Counted from the first letter of the stretch, positions 23,962 to 32,440 are shown. The stretch is 64,000 nucleotides of DNA from Radiobacillus deserti (GCF_007301515.1 NZ_CP041666.1:1116001-1180000), one strand, 5' to 3'. Translations and numbers: made by a program. The notes: a model not told the origin generated them from the sequence alone.

Positions 23962-25315
23962 TTAATTTACTACTTTCTCTTTTATCTTAAACCGTTGTCT
24001 CATCCATTTCCTTCCTCTCCATCTCTTCAGCATCAATAAACCGCGTAGCCATTCATCGGCAATAAAGGCAATCCATATTCCAACAAGACCAAGCCCTAGA
24101 TGGATGGCGAAGAACCAGGCAAACGTTACACTAACTCCCCCACATAGACATGATACCAACCATAACAGGAAAGTTCACATCACCAGCAGCCCGTAAACTA
24201 TTGATCACGACTAAGTTAAAGGCTCGACCAGGTTCTAAAGCAATGGTAAGCAGCATGAGCAACGCACCTTGTTCTATAATCGATCGGTTATCCGTAAAGA
24301 TAGAAAATAATGGTTCCCTTGCAAAGTAGAAAAGTACAGCCGCCATAATGGAAACGAAGATAGATAGATTTAGGCTACGAATACATCTTTTATAAGCAGA
24401 TTCATAATCATTGCTTCCAATCATATGTCCAATCAGAATCTGTGTTCCTTGACCGATGGCAATGGAAAAAAGAAAAATAAACATCGTTATATTTTGCGTG
24501 TACACTTTCGTAGTTAGAGCTACTGTACCTAGCTGTGCAATAAAATAAGTGATGACTACTTGACTTGCATTATAGGATAACTGCTCTCCAGCAGATGGTA
24601 CTCCAATTTTTAATAGACTAACCACATGCTCTTTTTGGTAATGGATAAAAGAGCGAATTGGAAGTGCGTAGTTTCCCCGATAAAATAGGAGGAAAGATAA
24701 GCATAGAAAGCCAATGAATCGGCTTGTAGCGGTAGAGATAGCAACTCCTTCCACACCATAAATAGGTAATCCGAAGGGGCCGAATATGGCGATATAGTTT
24801 CCTATTACATTTAATAGGTTCATCCCGATGGTGACATACATCGTATCCTTCGTATATCCATAGCTTCTTAGAATTGCAGAAATCGTCATGATTAATGCTT
24901 GGAAAAATAGAAAACCGCCAACGACAAGTAAATAGTCAGAAGCCTCATCCATAAGCTCTTGAGGGATATCCATTAGTTGTAGCAATGGTTTCTTTAAAAA
25001 TACGAGACTTATACTAATTACTAAAGAAAATAAGAGGTTAATACTTATTGAGGTCATTCCAATTTTCCCTGCGAGCTCTTCCTCTTTTGCTCCTAGACTC
25101 TGTGCTACAAGAATAGCTGCTCCAGCCGCAACAAACCCAAACATGACAATGACCACTTGAATAATTTGGTTCGCAACCCCAACCGCTGCTACAGAGTGGT
25201 CAGAAAGCTGACTGAGCATTAGTGTGTCGGCATTTCCCATCAACATATGTAAAAGCGTTTCAACGAAGATGGGCCATGTTAAAGCATAGAGCGTTAATTT
25301 TTGATTTGTCTTCAT
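23962..25315 (-). pseudogene. MATE-family efflux transporter (YisQ-like), one frameshift
   Basis: Multidrug and toxin extrusion transporter with about twelve membrane helices; family marks include PIFVETLLHMLMGNADTLML, GVANQIIQVVIV, GAAILVAQSLGAK and GIGVPSAGE-like LLKIGVPSAGEQLSYN. The first frame stops at 24131 after IMSMWGS, but the other frame continues as GVSVTFAWFFAI and GLVGIWIAFIADEWLRG, the expected MATE C-terminus. Removing one base from the CCCCC at 24137-24141 restores a single protein of about 450 residues, like B. subtilis YisQ (455), which also lies after asnO. It is either a true break of the last helix or a homopolymer error. Confidence 0.85.
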
Positions 25316-25466
25316 AGCAAGGAGTACTCCTTTTCAAAGTGAAAGATGCCTAACCAACCTACATTATAAGCTTTCTATGTTGGAAATACAGTAACTTTTT
25401 ATTAAGACTTCATGAGTGTATGTAAAAAAGTATGGTCCATATGAAAACAAATTTTTGTATTAAAAA

Positions 25467-25498
25467 AACCTGCTCTTCCAAGTGAAGAAGAACAGGTT
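25467..25498 (-). terminator. terminator of the DegV-family gene
   Basis: On the minus strand AACCTGTTCTTC and GGAAGAGCAGGTT pair around a short loop, then TTTTTTT follows. It lies seven bases beyond the degV-family stop. Confidence 0.85.
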
Positions 25499-25504
25499 TT
25501 CGAT

Positions 25505-26365
25505 TTACTTATAAGGTTGGTTTAAAAAGAAGATAGCTATCGTTCCAGGCCCGGAATGTGCTCCAATTGCTGACCCAACCATTTCAATATGAATTTGTTT
25601 ATTTCCAAATGTTTCTTGGATCATATCACGTACTAGGTGAGCTGTTTCAAGAGAGTCTCCATGACTAATACCAATCGGTTGATTGGCCAAGTCAACGCCT
25701 CTTTCCTCCATCACCTCTACCATACGCTTAAATACTTTTTTGCTTCCACGTATCTTTTCTAAAGGAATTAACTTCCCGTCTTCCATGTGCAGTAATGGCT
25801 TTATTTTTAAAAGGGTTCCTACAAAAGCAGCTGTTTTACTTACACGACCTCCGCGATATAAATACTCTAAATCATCGACCGTAAATATATGCTCCATATG
25901 TTCCGCATGATAACGGCTCGTTTCAACGATAGAGGTGAAATCGGCTCCTTCTTTGGCAAGCTTAGCAGCTCTTAATACGATTAGCCCAAGACCGAGTGAA
26001 GCTGCTTTCGTATCCAAGATTTCAAATTGCCATTCTGGATACTGCTCTTTTACCTCTTGTTCCATTAGCTTAGCAGCTTGATACGTTCCGGACAATTCAG
26101 AAGAGAACGCTAAGTAAACACAAGGTTGATTTTGTTCGGCATATTTTACGAAAGCATCTTTGAACGTTTGTGGAGATACTTGTGATGTTTTTGGTGCTTT
26201 ACCGTTTCGCATAGCATCATACACCGTTTTAGCAGAAATTGTTTTTCCATCTTCAAAATTTTCATCATCAAGTTGGACCGTTAAGGAGAGAATATCAATA
26301 TCATATTGTTCAACACTTTGTGCTCCTAAATCACAGGCGGAGTCTGCAAGAATCTTTACATTCAT
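25505..26365 (-). CDS. yitS: DegV-family fatty-acid-binding protein (YitS-like)
   Basis: DegV-fold protein, 286 residues. Such proteins bind a fatty acid and, as FakB, present it to the fatty-acid kinase FakA. The marks are ILADSACDLG at the N-terminus, the conserved KTSQVSPQTF, YLAFSSELSGTYQAA, the two-domain linker TVDDLEYLYRGGRVS, and the Gly/His end VGSAIGAHSGPGTIAIFF. The ATG has GAAGGTGAAGGA upstream. It is divergent from yitT, 283 bases apart, as a neighbour pair also found in B. subtilis (yitS, yitT). Its partner kinase is not in this window. Confidence 0.9.
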   Translation of the reverse strand: MNVKILADSACDLGAQSVEQYDIDILSLTVQLDDENFEDGKTISAKTVYDAMRNGKAPKTSQVSPQTFKDAFVKYAEQNQPCVYLAFSSELSGTYQAAKLMEQEVKEQYPEWQFEILDTKAASLGLGLIVLRAAKLAKEGADFTSIVETSRYHAEHMEHIFTVDDLEYLYRGGRVSKTAAFVGTLLKIKPLLHMEDGKLIPLEKIRGSKKVFKRMVEVMEERGVDLANQPIGISHGDSLETAHLVRDMIQETFGNKQIHIEMVGSAIGAHSGPGTIAIFFLNQPYK

Positions 26366-26648
26366 TCCTTCACCTTCTTTTCTTCAGTTTTATATGTAGG
26401 ACATGCTGTAGAGTGGAATAACTAGTATAACCAGTATGAATTACATCATGTGAGTCGATAATGTTACTAATATTGTATGCTTAGGGAAAAGGTTAGTCAA
26501 AGATTTTTAAAAGTGTAACGCATAGAGAATATTTCAAAAAAATTGGGTAAATCCCTTTAAAAACAAATCCATATGGATTATATTTAACGATTGTTGGGTA
26601 TTGGAACATAGTTACATACGTAACAGATGAAAGAGAGAGGAGGTTACT

Positions 26649-27499
26649 ATGTTTTTATTTGAGCTAAAACGTATTTTAGTTGTTTTGTTTGGGGCATTAC
26701 TAGGTGCTCTTTCCCTGAATTTGTTTCTTATAAGTGCAAAGGTATATGCAAGTGGGTTTACTGGGATTGCACAGCTCACTTCTAGTATACTAAATGATTT
26801 CGTCGGGATCGAAGGGGTAAGTACCGGTATTTTATTATTTATCTTTAATATTCCAGTTGCCATTCTTGGATGGTTCAAGGTCGGGAAAGGGTTTACGATA
26901 TACAGTGCAATATCTGTTGCGGCTACTTCCTTTTTCTTGGAAGTGATCCCGGTTCAACAGCTATCGGAAGATATATTATTTTAAACGCTGTTTTCGGTGG
27001 TTTAGTTGCTGGAATTGGAGTAGGATTAACGCTTAAATGGGGGGCTTCGACTGGCGGACTTGATATTATCGCCATGGTATTGTCGCGAATGAAGGATCGG
27101 CCTATTGGGAACTTTTTCATGGTTATCAATGGGATTATCATTGCCTTAGCAGGTATTATTTATGAACCAGAGAATGCACTCTACACACTTCTAACCCTCT
27201 ATGTGACAACACGTGTTATTGATGCCATCCATACCCGTCATGAAAAAGTAACTGCTATGATTGTGACACGAGAAGCAGATCGACTACAGAAAGCGATTCA
27301 TGACACAATGGTGCGGGGAATTACGATTCTTCCTGCAAGAGGGGCATATACAAAAGAGGATAAAGATATGATGGTTCTCGTTATAACTAGGTATGAGCTT
27401 TATGACTTAGAACGAATTATTAATGAAGTAGATCCAAATGCATTCACGAATGTCGTACAAACTACAGGTATTTTTGGATTCTTTCGACGTAATGATTAA
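26649..27499 (+). pseudogene. yitT: YitT/DUF2179 membrane protein, one frameshift
   Basis: YitT-family protein: five membrane helices followed by a DUF2179 domain. The first frame (ATG 26649, GGAGG five bases upstream) gives ELKRILVVLFGALLGALSLN and SGFTGIAQLTSSILND, then stops after DILF. The next frame continues LNAVFGGLVAGIGVGLTLK, ASTGGLDIIAMVLSR and the C-terminal VTREADRLQKAIHDTMVRG to GIFGFFRRND. One T missing from TTTT at 26979-26982 accounts for it: restoring it gives DILFLNAVFGG and a protein of about 283 residues, normal for the family. It ends at a bidirectional terminator. Function of the family is unclear. Confidence 0.87.
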
Positions 27500-27503
27500 A
27501 AAA

Positions 27504-27527
27504 GAGCGCAGGATTTATCCTGTGCTC
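27504..27527. terminator. bidirectional terminator between yitT and the Nfu_N gene
   Basis: GAGCGCAGGA and TCCTGTGCTC pair with a four-base loop (one G-T pair). CCTTTTCG follows on the plus side and TTTTTT on the minus side. Confidence 0.85.
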
Positions 27528-27536
27528 CTTTTCGTT

Positions 27537-27800
27537 TTAGTAACCGTGATTTTCTATAACTTCTTTTACTTTAGCGCTTAATCCTTCCCAATCCGCATCC
27601 ATTTGTTTATTCACTGTAATGAAATTTTGAAATCCAAACACGTTGTCTACGCCATCTAATTGCATTAATTCGTTTAATATTTCATGCTCACTTGTTTGTC
27701 CAGGCATGACCGATATACTATTGTTTCCTGCAAAAATCATAGAGTCTGTTGTGAATTTTAGTGCATTTGGATTCGGTGTTGTCTCGATATGTACACTCAT
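27537..27800 (-). CDS. Nfu/NifU N-terminal domain protein
   Basis: An 87-residue protein made only of the Nfu_N domain. It opens with the hallmark HIETTPNPNALKFTTDS, and continues with SEHEILNELMQLDGVDNVF and the strand NFITVNKQ. The CxxC iron-sulfur domain found in full Nfu scaffold proteins is absent. The ATG at 27800 has AGGAGGGACTATC directly upstream, whereas the longer frame to 27836 runs over that site. The domain is associated with iron-sulfur cluster delivery; YitW, another iron-sulfur assembly protein, is 2.8 kb away. It stands alone on the minus strand. Confidence 0.85.
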   Translation of the reverse strand: MSVHIETTPNPNALKFTTDSMIFAGNNSISVMPGQTSEHEILNELMQLDGVDNVFGFQNFITVNKQMDADWEGLSAKVKEVIENHGY

Positions 27801-28231
27801 GATAGTCCCTCCTACTAACTCATTTACGTCCATCATAGCAGAAAAAAATAGAATACAAAAGAATATTATATGAATCCATAAGTTTACTAGGGAGGGATGG
27901 ACTCTATGTTTTAAAGGGGAAATGGTTGATTAGGTAGGCTACATGCTTCTTTTATATGTAAATTTTATTCCAATAATGAAGGATATAGAATGACCGATTA
28001 TTGTCGAGTGGATTTTTTATATGATTATTTCCTGGGGAATAGGTGCAGTTTTTGTCGGAGTAGTCTATGGCAATAACATGAGGAGAATGGCGACCTCGGT
28101 TAGTCGCAGTTTCCTAACGTTTCTAGCTATTATTAAGGATTTCAAAAAATACCCCAGAATTTGGCTATCTTTATGCTCACTTGTAGACAAAAGTAATAGG
28201 AAACAAAATCAGAGGAAAAGATATAAAGGAG
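27801..28231. other. 431-base gap without a supported gene
   Basis: Holds the promoter side of the Nfu_N gene and little else. A frame from an ATG at 28021 (MIISWGIGAVFVGVV...) looks hydrophobic at first but has no ribosome site and runs through the hairpin at 28232-28254 into the opposite strand of the DUF3813 gene, so it is not called. It could be a decayed membrane gene. Confidence 0.45.
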
Positions 28232-28254
28232 AACAGCCCCGCTCTGGGGCTGTT
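28232..28254. terminator. terminator of the DUF3813 gene
   Basis: AACAGCCCC and GGGGCTGTT pair over nine bases with a five-base loop, 16 bases beyond the DUF3813 stop on the minus strand. Confidence 0.75.
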
Positions 28255-28269
28255 TTGTGGCTTCTCTTA

Positions 28270-28470
28270 CTACTTCAGCTCATTATGTTGCTCGAGTTTA
28301 CGTTCCAGCTCTTGCAACTGTTGCTGTTCAGCAGGGGATGCGCTAGTAAAAGCTGACTGGATTACACTACGAGCAGCTTCTTTTTCTTGCTCGGAAGGGT
28401 TTTGTGAATTTGTAAATTGTGCAACTGCGTTTTTTGCTTGTTTAAACAAGTTGGTTGCCATGTTTTCCAT
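28270..28470 (-). CDS. DUF3813-like small protein
   Basis: A 66-residue, soluble, helical protein (ATNLFKQAKNAVAQF, then EQEKEAARSVIQSAF and SPAEQQQLQELERKLEQ), matching what I know as DUF3813 in Bacillaceae. GGAGG lies nine bases before the ATG and overlaps the end of the preceding 49-residue gene, so the two small genes are coupled. They sit just upstream of yitU in transcription order reversed, in the B. subtilis yitT-yitU interval. It is followed by a hairpin. No function is known to me. Confidence 0.8.
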   Translation of the reverse strand: MENMATNLFKQAKNAVAQFTNSQNPSEQEKEAARSVIQSAFTSASPAEQQQLQELERKLEQHNELK

Positions 28471-28472
28471 CT

Positions 28473-28622
28473 TTAAAAACCTCCTAGTGAATTAATTTCC
28501 TCTTTTTCACGTTTGCGCTCTGCATCAGAAAAGCGCTGGCGGTAAGGGAAACGTTCGTCATGTTGTTTTACAGCGTCTGCACCTTGTTGAGTAAAACGTT
28601 TTGATTTACTTTTTTTACTCAC
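28473..28622 (-). CDS. 49-residue basic protein upstream of DUF3813
   Basis: GTG start at 28622 with AGGAGG seven bases upstream. The product begins MSKKSKSKRFTQQGADAVKQ and is very rich in Lys, Arg and Gln with the central block DERFPYRQRFSDAERKREKE; no hydrophobic segment. Its last codons (SLGGF) contain the ribosome site of the DUF3813 gene three bases downstream, so both are translated from one message. The composition suggests a nucleic-acid or spore-core associated small protein, but that is only a guess. Confidence 0.75.
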   Translation of the reverse strand: MSKKSKSKRFTQQGADAVKQHDERFPYRQRFSDAERKREKEEINSLGGF

Positions 28623-28662
28623 AGTTATCCCTCCTGATCCTTTCCGTGAAAGGGTGTAAAAA

Positions 28663-28690
28663 AAGCCTGAACGCTAATGCGTTCAAGCTT
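28663..28690 (-). terminator. terminator of yitU
   Basis: Read on the minus strand AAGCTTGAACGC and GCGTTCAGGCTT pair around ATTA, followed by TTTTTTT. It lies 46 bases beyond the HAD-hydrolase stop. Confidence 0.9.
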
Positions 28691-28735
28691 AGTATGGATA
28701 GGTATTGAATGATTATGATTCGAAAATCATGGAAA

Positions 28736-29569
28736 TCAATTTGTATGGACGTTTAGATTTAAATACTCTTCAAGAAAAATACCGATACCATCTTCTTCAT
28801 TTGAAGCAGTAATATGCTTGGCAAGTTTTTTTAACTCATCGATTCCATTGTTCATGGCCACACCTACTCCAGCATATTCAATCATTTCCAAATCATTATC
28901 TTCGTCTCCGAACGCAATAATCTGATTAGATGGGATATTATAATAACGTGCAATTTTTTCTAACCCAACCGCTTTACTTAAACCTTTACGGACAATTTCA
29001 ATTACATTCCAAGGTGCTCCCCATTTGCGGTGCTCAATAACCGATGCATGCTCTTGATCTAAATGATCTCGAAGTGCTTGGATATGGTCCTCTTGAGGGT
29101 GGATAAGAATGGAAGTTGGATCCTCGTCTAGCTCCGTTTTTAAACTCCCAATTTTGATAATGGAGTCTTGCGTGTTTGCATGAAATATCTCCATTAATTC
29201 TTCATCATAACGATCTATGTATATATGGTCTCTTACTTCTGCTAGAACGTTTCGCACACCTAACGTATAACAGGTGTCTACGATTTTTAAAGCTGTACGA
29301 ACAGGAAGTGGACTGTGAAGGGCGTCCCATTTATGGTCATTTGGGTGATGGATTAAAGCTCCATTGAAATTAACCATGGGTGTATCAAGACCAAGCTCTC
29401 TGTAATAATCAATACTTGCACGATGTGGACGACCAGTGGCAATTACCACAATATGTCCTTCATCTTTTGCTTTTAACACTGTTTTCTTCGTCCGTTCACT
29501 GATGACCTTATCATCTGTTAACAAGGTTCCATCTAAATCTAATGCAATTAAATGTCTGCTTTTTGTCAT
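28736..29569 (-). CDS. yitU: Cof-type HAD hydrolase (YitU)
   Basis: HAD-superfamily phosphatase with a type IIB cap, 277 residues. Motif I is IALDLDGTLLTDD with the nucleophile and acid Asp; motif II is VIATGR; motif III Lys is in VRKGLSKAVGLEK; motif IV is IAFGDEDNDLEMIEYAG. B. subtilis YitU is described as acting on the flavin precursor 5-amino-6-ribitylamino-uracil phosphate; that substrate is carried over by homology only. The ATG at 29569 follows AGAGGTG; a GTG nine bases earlier lies within that site. It is divergent from yitV. Confidence 0.9.
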   Translation of the reverse strand: MTKSRHLIALDLDGTLLTDDKVISERTKKTVLKAKDEGHIVVIATGRPHRASIDYYRELGLDTPMVNFNGALIHHPNDHKWDALHSPLPVRTALKIVDTCYTLGVRNVLAEVRDHIYIDRYDEELMEIFHANTQDSIIKIGSLKTELDEDPTSILIHPQEDHIQALRDHLDQEHASVIEHRKWGAPWNVIEIVRKGLSKAVGLEKIARYYNIPSNQIIAFGDEDNDLEMIEYAGVGVAMNNGIDELKKLAKHITASNEEDGIGIFLEEYLNLNVHTN

Positions 29570-29723
29570 TTTTATCACCTCTTAGTAAGTATAGTGTAGC
29601 TGTCCAACAATTATCTGTAAAGATTTTGTCAAGTTGGCTTGTCTCTTTTGCAACAACTGTACATTCATATTATGATAGAAGGAGCTAGGTAAGGGATACA
29701 CAGTGTATAGAAGGGAATTACAT

Positions 29724-30491
29724 ATGATGATTGAAGTTTTTAAAGAAAGATGGGGAGAAATTCCAGTATTAACAATTGTGGAAGCGGCAAAACGAGAGGA
29801 GTCTCTACCAGTATTAACCTATTTCCATGGATATACAAGTGCAAAAGAGCACAACCTACCAATTGCGTATTTACTTGCAGAAAAAGGGTATCGTGTCATA
29901 TTACCAGATAGTTTGCACCATGGTGAAAGAGAAAACGATATTCCCCATGCGGAAAGAGAATTACAGTTCTTTCATATTGTGCAACAAAACCTTATGGATT
30001 TAGCTACAATTAAGCAAGAATTGGATACTCGCAATTGGATAAAGGAAGATCGATTTGGAGTAGCTGGAACGAGCATGGGAGGGATTACGACAGCTGCAGC
30101 ACTCACGCAGTTTCCTTGGATAAAAGCTGCCGCTGTTTTGATGGGATCGCCTAAACTAACAGAATATGCAAAGCGAATGGTGGATGAAGTGAAAAAAAGG
30201 ATGGATCGCTTTCCGATGACAGATGACCAGGTAACCGACATTCTCCATCAATTGCAGCATATTGATCTATCCATGCAGACAGATAAATTAATGGAAAGAC
30301 CATTATTCTTCTGGCATGGAGATAAGGATCCTGTAGTTCCTTTTGAACAATCCTATAGCTTTTATGAGGAAGTAACCAAGCTATATAAAAATCCAGAAAA
30401 CATTCGTTTTTTACGTGAGGTAGGACGAGGACATAAAGTAAGTCGGTTTGCTACGTTGGAGACGGTAAATTGGTTCGAATTTCAACTTTAA
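29724..30491 (+). CDS. yitV: alpha/beta-hydrolase esterase (YitV)
   Basis: Predicted serine esterase of the alpha/beta-hydrolase fold, 255 residues as in B. subtilis YitV. The oxyanion region is TYFHGYTSAKEHN, the nucleophile is Ser in GVAGTSMGGITTAA, the acid is Asp in WHGDKDPVVPFEQ, and the His is in GRGHKVS. No signal peptide, so cytoplasmic. The ATG at 29724 is chosen from AGAAGGGA seven bases upstream; the next codon is also ATG. It is followed by yitW after 85 bases, probably in one transcript that ends at the hairpin at 30899. Confidence 0.92.
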   Translation: MMIEVFKERWGEIPVLTIVEAAKREESLPVLTYFHGYTSAKEHNLPIAYLLAEKGYRVILPDSLHHGERENDIPHAERELQFFHIVQQNLMDLATIKQELDTRNWIKEDRFGVAGTSMGGITTAAALTQFPWIKAAAVLMGSPKLTEYAKRMVDEVKKRMDRFPMTDDQVTDILHQLQHIDLSMQTDKLMERPLFFWHGDKDPVVPFEQSYSFYEEVTKLYKNPENIRFLREVGRGHKVSRFATLETVNWFEFQL

Positions 30492-30576
30492 TGGGTGGGT
30501 TGGTAGAATACCAATCGTTTAAAAATATTAGGTTTTATGTGTATAATAGGAGTAGTATGTTGAAGGAGGGATAAGC

Positions 30577-30888
30577 ATGGATGAAGCTTTGCAAGAAAAT
30601 CTGATGGGTGCTTTAGAAAATGTAATTGACCCTGAACTTGGTATAGATATTGTAAACCTTGGTCTTGTGTATGGTGTAGATTTAGATGAGGATGGAACAG
30701 CAATTGTGACTATGACGTTAACAGCAATGGGCTGTCCTCTAGCTGGGCATATTGAACAAGACGTAAAACGGGTATTAGAAGATATTCCAGAAGTAAAAGA
30801 TACGACAGTAAATATCGTTTGGAACCCACCTTGGTCGAAGGATCGCATGTCTCGTTATGCGAAAATAGCGTTAGGAATTCCAGATTGA
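30577..30888 (+). CDS. yitW: MIP18-family iron-sulfur assembly protein (YitW)
   Basis: A 103-residue SufT/MIP18-type protein with the family features ENVIDPELGIDIVNLGLVYG, MTLTAMGCPLAGHI with the conserved Cys, and NIVWNPPWSKDRMS. Relatives help mature iron-sulfur proteins. AAGGAGGGATAAGC precedes the ATG. It follows yitV on the same strand and is closed by a strong terminator. Confidence 0.93.
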   Translation: MDEALQENLMGALENVIDPELGIDIVNLGLVYGVDLDEDGTAIVTMTLTAMGCPLAGHIEQDVKRVLEDIPEVKDTTVNIVWNPPWSKDRMSRYAKIALGIPD

Positions 30889-30898
30889 TTGTCGCAAA

Positions 30899-30927
30899 AG
30901 TCCTTACATGATGTAGGGACTTTTTTT
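30899..30927 (+). terminator. rho-independent terminator after yitW
   Basis: AGTCCTTACA and TGTAGGGACT pair with a three-base loop (one G-T pair), then TTTTTTT. Confidence 0.92.
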
Positions 30928-30995
30928 ATGAGGAAAGAACAAGTAGGCTATCGCTTGAATAGAATATGGTAACAACGAGTCAGAGGTGGTTACCA

Positions 30996-31499
30996 ATGGA
31001 CCCATTTAACTTTCAAAAGATGTTTCGTAATATGCAGCCTACCCACACATTTTCACCAGACTATCTAAAAGATATAAAATGGATGGTGGATCAATACAAG
31101 CAGGTACTAGACGATGACTTTTGGAATTCTATACATGGGATGGGAAGGCAGAAGAAGCAAGTGTACAATTCTATCCCTTTAGAAACTTGGGAGAACGATA
31201 CTTATTTATTTTTATCCGCTTTTGTCCCTGGGTTAGTAGATGTAAATCATGTTAAGCTCTCGTTTTTATCCGATAAACGTGTATTAATCAAAGCCAAACC
31301 AAATCGTCCGCAACCAGCTACATCGACCAAAATGATAGAATCTGATTTTCATGATGGAATCTTAGAAAGAGAGATGGATTTTCCATATCCAGTCCACAAA
31401 GATAATTATCACGTAACCGTTGACAACAGTATTGCAACGTTTATTTTCAGGAAAAGGGAAGCCAACAAGAAAGAGGAGTCCATCCCTGTTGATTTCTAA
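30996..31499 (+). CDS. HSP20/alpha-crystallin-like protein (GerT/CotP type)
   Basis: A 167-residue protein. After an N-terminal region starting MDPFNFQKMFRNMQPTHTF, residues about 65-150 read as an HSP20-like beta-sandwich: NDTYLFLSAFVPGLVDVNHV, VLIKAKPN, LEREMDFPYPVHKDNYHVTV and NSIATFIFRKRE, matching the order of alpha-crystallin strands though diverged. In Bacilli, proteins of this kind include the coat proteins CotP/CotM and the germination protein GerT. The ATG at 30996 follows AGAGGTGG; the frame extends to 30966 but through that site. It is 14 bases upstream of a GerP-like gene, which supports a spore-coat role. The exact orthologue is not certain. Confidence 0.72.
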   Translation: MDPFNFQKMFRNMQPTHTFSPDYLKDIKWMVDQYKQVLDDDFWNSIHGMGRQKKQVYNSIPLETWENDTYLFLSAFVPGLVDVNHVKLSFLSDKRVLIKAKPNRPQPATSTKMIESDFHDGILEREMDFPYPVHKDNYHVTVDNSIATFIFRKREANKKEESIPVDF

Positions 31500-31513
31500 T
31501 AGGAGTGATTATT

Positions 31514-31771
31514 TTGGGAGATATTCAAGTTAATATTGGAAATCTGAAAGTATTTCATATCTCTGGTACTTCTTCATTAATTATTGGGAGAGGTACTCAA
31601 TCAGAGCTGAAAAGCGAATCTAAAACCAACAATGGGATTGGAAGTGCATACGGAGATGGTTCCAATATTAATATGAGCTCAAGGAAATCTGCCATTTATG
31701 ATCAGGAACAACTGGATAGCTTTCATGGTGAATCTACCCATCCAGAACTCTGGGGGCAGGTGAAGGAATAG
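31514..31771 (+). CDS. GerP-like small spore protein
   Basis: An 85-residue protein. Its start IQVNIGNLKVFHISGTSSLI followed by IIGRG has the pattern seen in GerPB and GerPD: a strand with alternating hydrophobics, a Ser-rich bend, then a hydrophobic residue, I and G. The rest is Ser/Asn/Gly-rich with a tail containing DQEQLDSFHG. The TTG at 31514 has AGGAG eight bases upstream; the GTG at 31505 is inside that site. It is cotranscribed with the HSP20-like gene and ends at a bidirectional hairpin facing a second GerP-like gene. It is a divergent member rather than a copy of gerPA-PF. Confidence 0.7.
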   Translation: MGDIQVNIGNLKVFHISGTSSLIIGRGTQSELKSESKTNNGIGSAYGDGSNINMSSRKSAIYDQEQLDSFHGESTHPELWGQVKE

Positions 31772-31772
31772 A

Positions 31773-31806
31773 AAAGCCGAGTTCCTCTAATAGGAAACTC
31801 GGCTTT
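31773..31806. terminator. bidirectional terminator inside the GerP-like cluster
   Basis: AAAGCCGAGTTCCT and AGGAAACTCGGCTTT pair with one bulged A. It separates the two convergent GerP-like genes. Confidence 0.85.
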
Positions 31807-31807
31807 C

Positions 31808-32071
31808 TTAGTCTTCCAGTCCAAGTGCAGGTGTATTAACGGGCATGGAGGTATCAACACCATCTGGATCCAATACAGTAGAACCGATAATTTGGAAATT
31901 ATTAAAATCAAAATCACCATACACTTCTCCTGCATTTAGGTTGTTCTTTACTTGGCTATTTAAGGACATATATTGATTTTCTCCGATACCAATCGAAGCT
32001 GTATTTTCTAACGCATTTACTTTAATTCCACCAATAATATTTACCCCTATTGGATCAACTCCAAAGCTCAT
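31808..32071 (-). CDS. GerPA/GerPF-like small spore protein
   Basis: An 87-residue protein aligning by eye with GerPF along its length: GGIKVNALENTASIGIG against PLKINSVSGGVVNFGD, then VKNNLNAGEVYGDFDFNN against SKTAAGSGGFNTGDFINT, then STVLDPDGVDTSM against STVTNDPDAADQN. The STVxxDPDxxD block is the strongest mark. The ATG overlaps the stop of the upstream HSP20-like gene by four bases, so the two are coupled. With the genes on both sides it forms a second GerP-like locus about 18 kb from gerPA-PF. Confidence 0.8.
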   Translation of the reverse strand: MSFGVDPIGVNIIGGIKVNALENTASIGIGENQYMSLNSQVKNNLNAGEVYGDFDFNNFQIIGSTVLDPDGVDTSMPVNTPALGLED

Positions 32072-32424
32072 CCATCTCCATCCTTCCTTATGTTAAGCTT
32101 TAAGATGCCAGCATTGTAATCGATGGAAATACTATTCTTTTCAATATAGCTTGGAAACCGGATCAGCCGGTAGAAGGGACCTTCAAAAATTTCTTGTGCG
32201 ACTAATTGATTCACGTGGTCTGGATGCGAAGGATAGACATTCCCTTTTATTTCAAGGTCTTGATTATTGAGAAGCTTTACATGAAGATTCTCTTTTTGAA
32301 CCCCAGGTAAACTCATTCTCACAAAATAATGTGTTGCTGACTCATAAACGTCTATTCTTGGTGTACGAACTTGGACATCATCTTGTGGTTTTGTCGCTTG
32401 TTGGTTGTTTTCTCCTGTAATCAT
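32068..32424 (-). CDS. small heat-shock/HSP20-family protein
   Basis: A 118-residue HSP20-fold protein: PRIDVYESATHYFVRMSLPG followed by VQKENLHVKLLNNQDLEIKG, GPFYRLIRFP and the final strand GILKLNIRK, in the order of an alpha-crystallin domain. The N-terminal arm is short and Gln-rich, and the C-terminal IxI extension is minimal. AAAGGGGG lies before the ATG. The stop overlaps the start of the GerPF-like gene, so it belongs to that transcript and not to a heat-shock regulon; no CIRCE element was seen upstream. A coat or germination role, as for GerT, CotM and CotP, is inferred. Confidence 0.82.
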   Translation of the reverse strand: MITGENNQQATKPQDDVQVRTPRIDVYESATHYFVRMSLPGVQKENLHVKLLNNQDLEIKGNVYPSHPDHVNQLVAQEIFEGPFYRLIRFPSYIEKNSISIDYNAGILKLNIRKDGDG

Positions 32425-32440
32425 GATTCCGTCCCCCTTT

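Noticed and set aside
28021..28356. Plus-strand frame of 111 codons, hydrophobic at the start
   Set aside because: No ribosome site, it runs through the hairpin at 28232-28254 and then mirrors the DUF3813 gene on the other strand.
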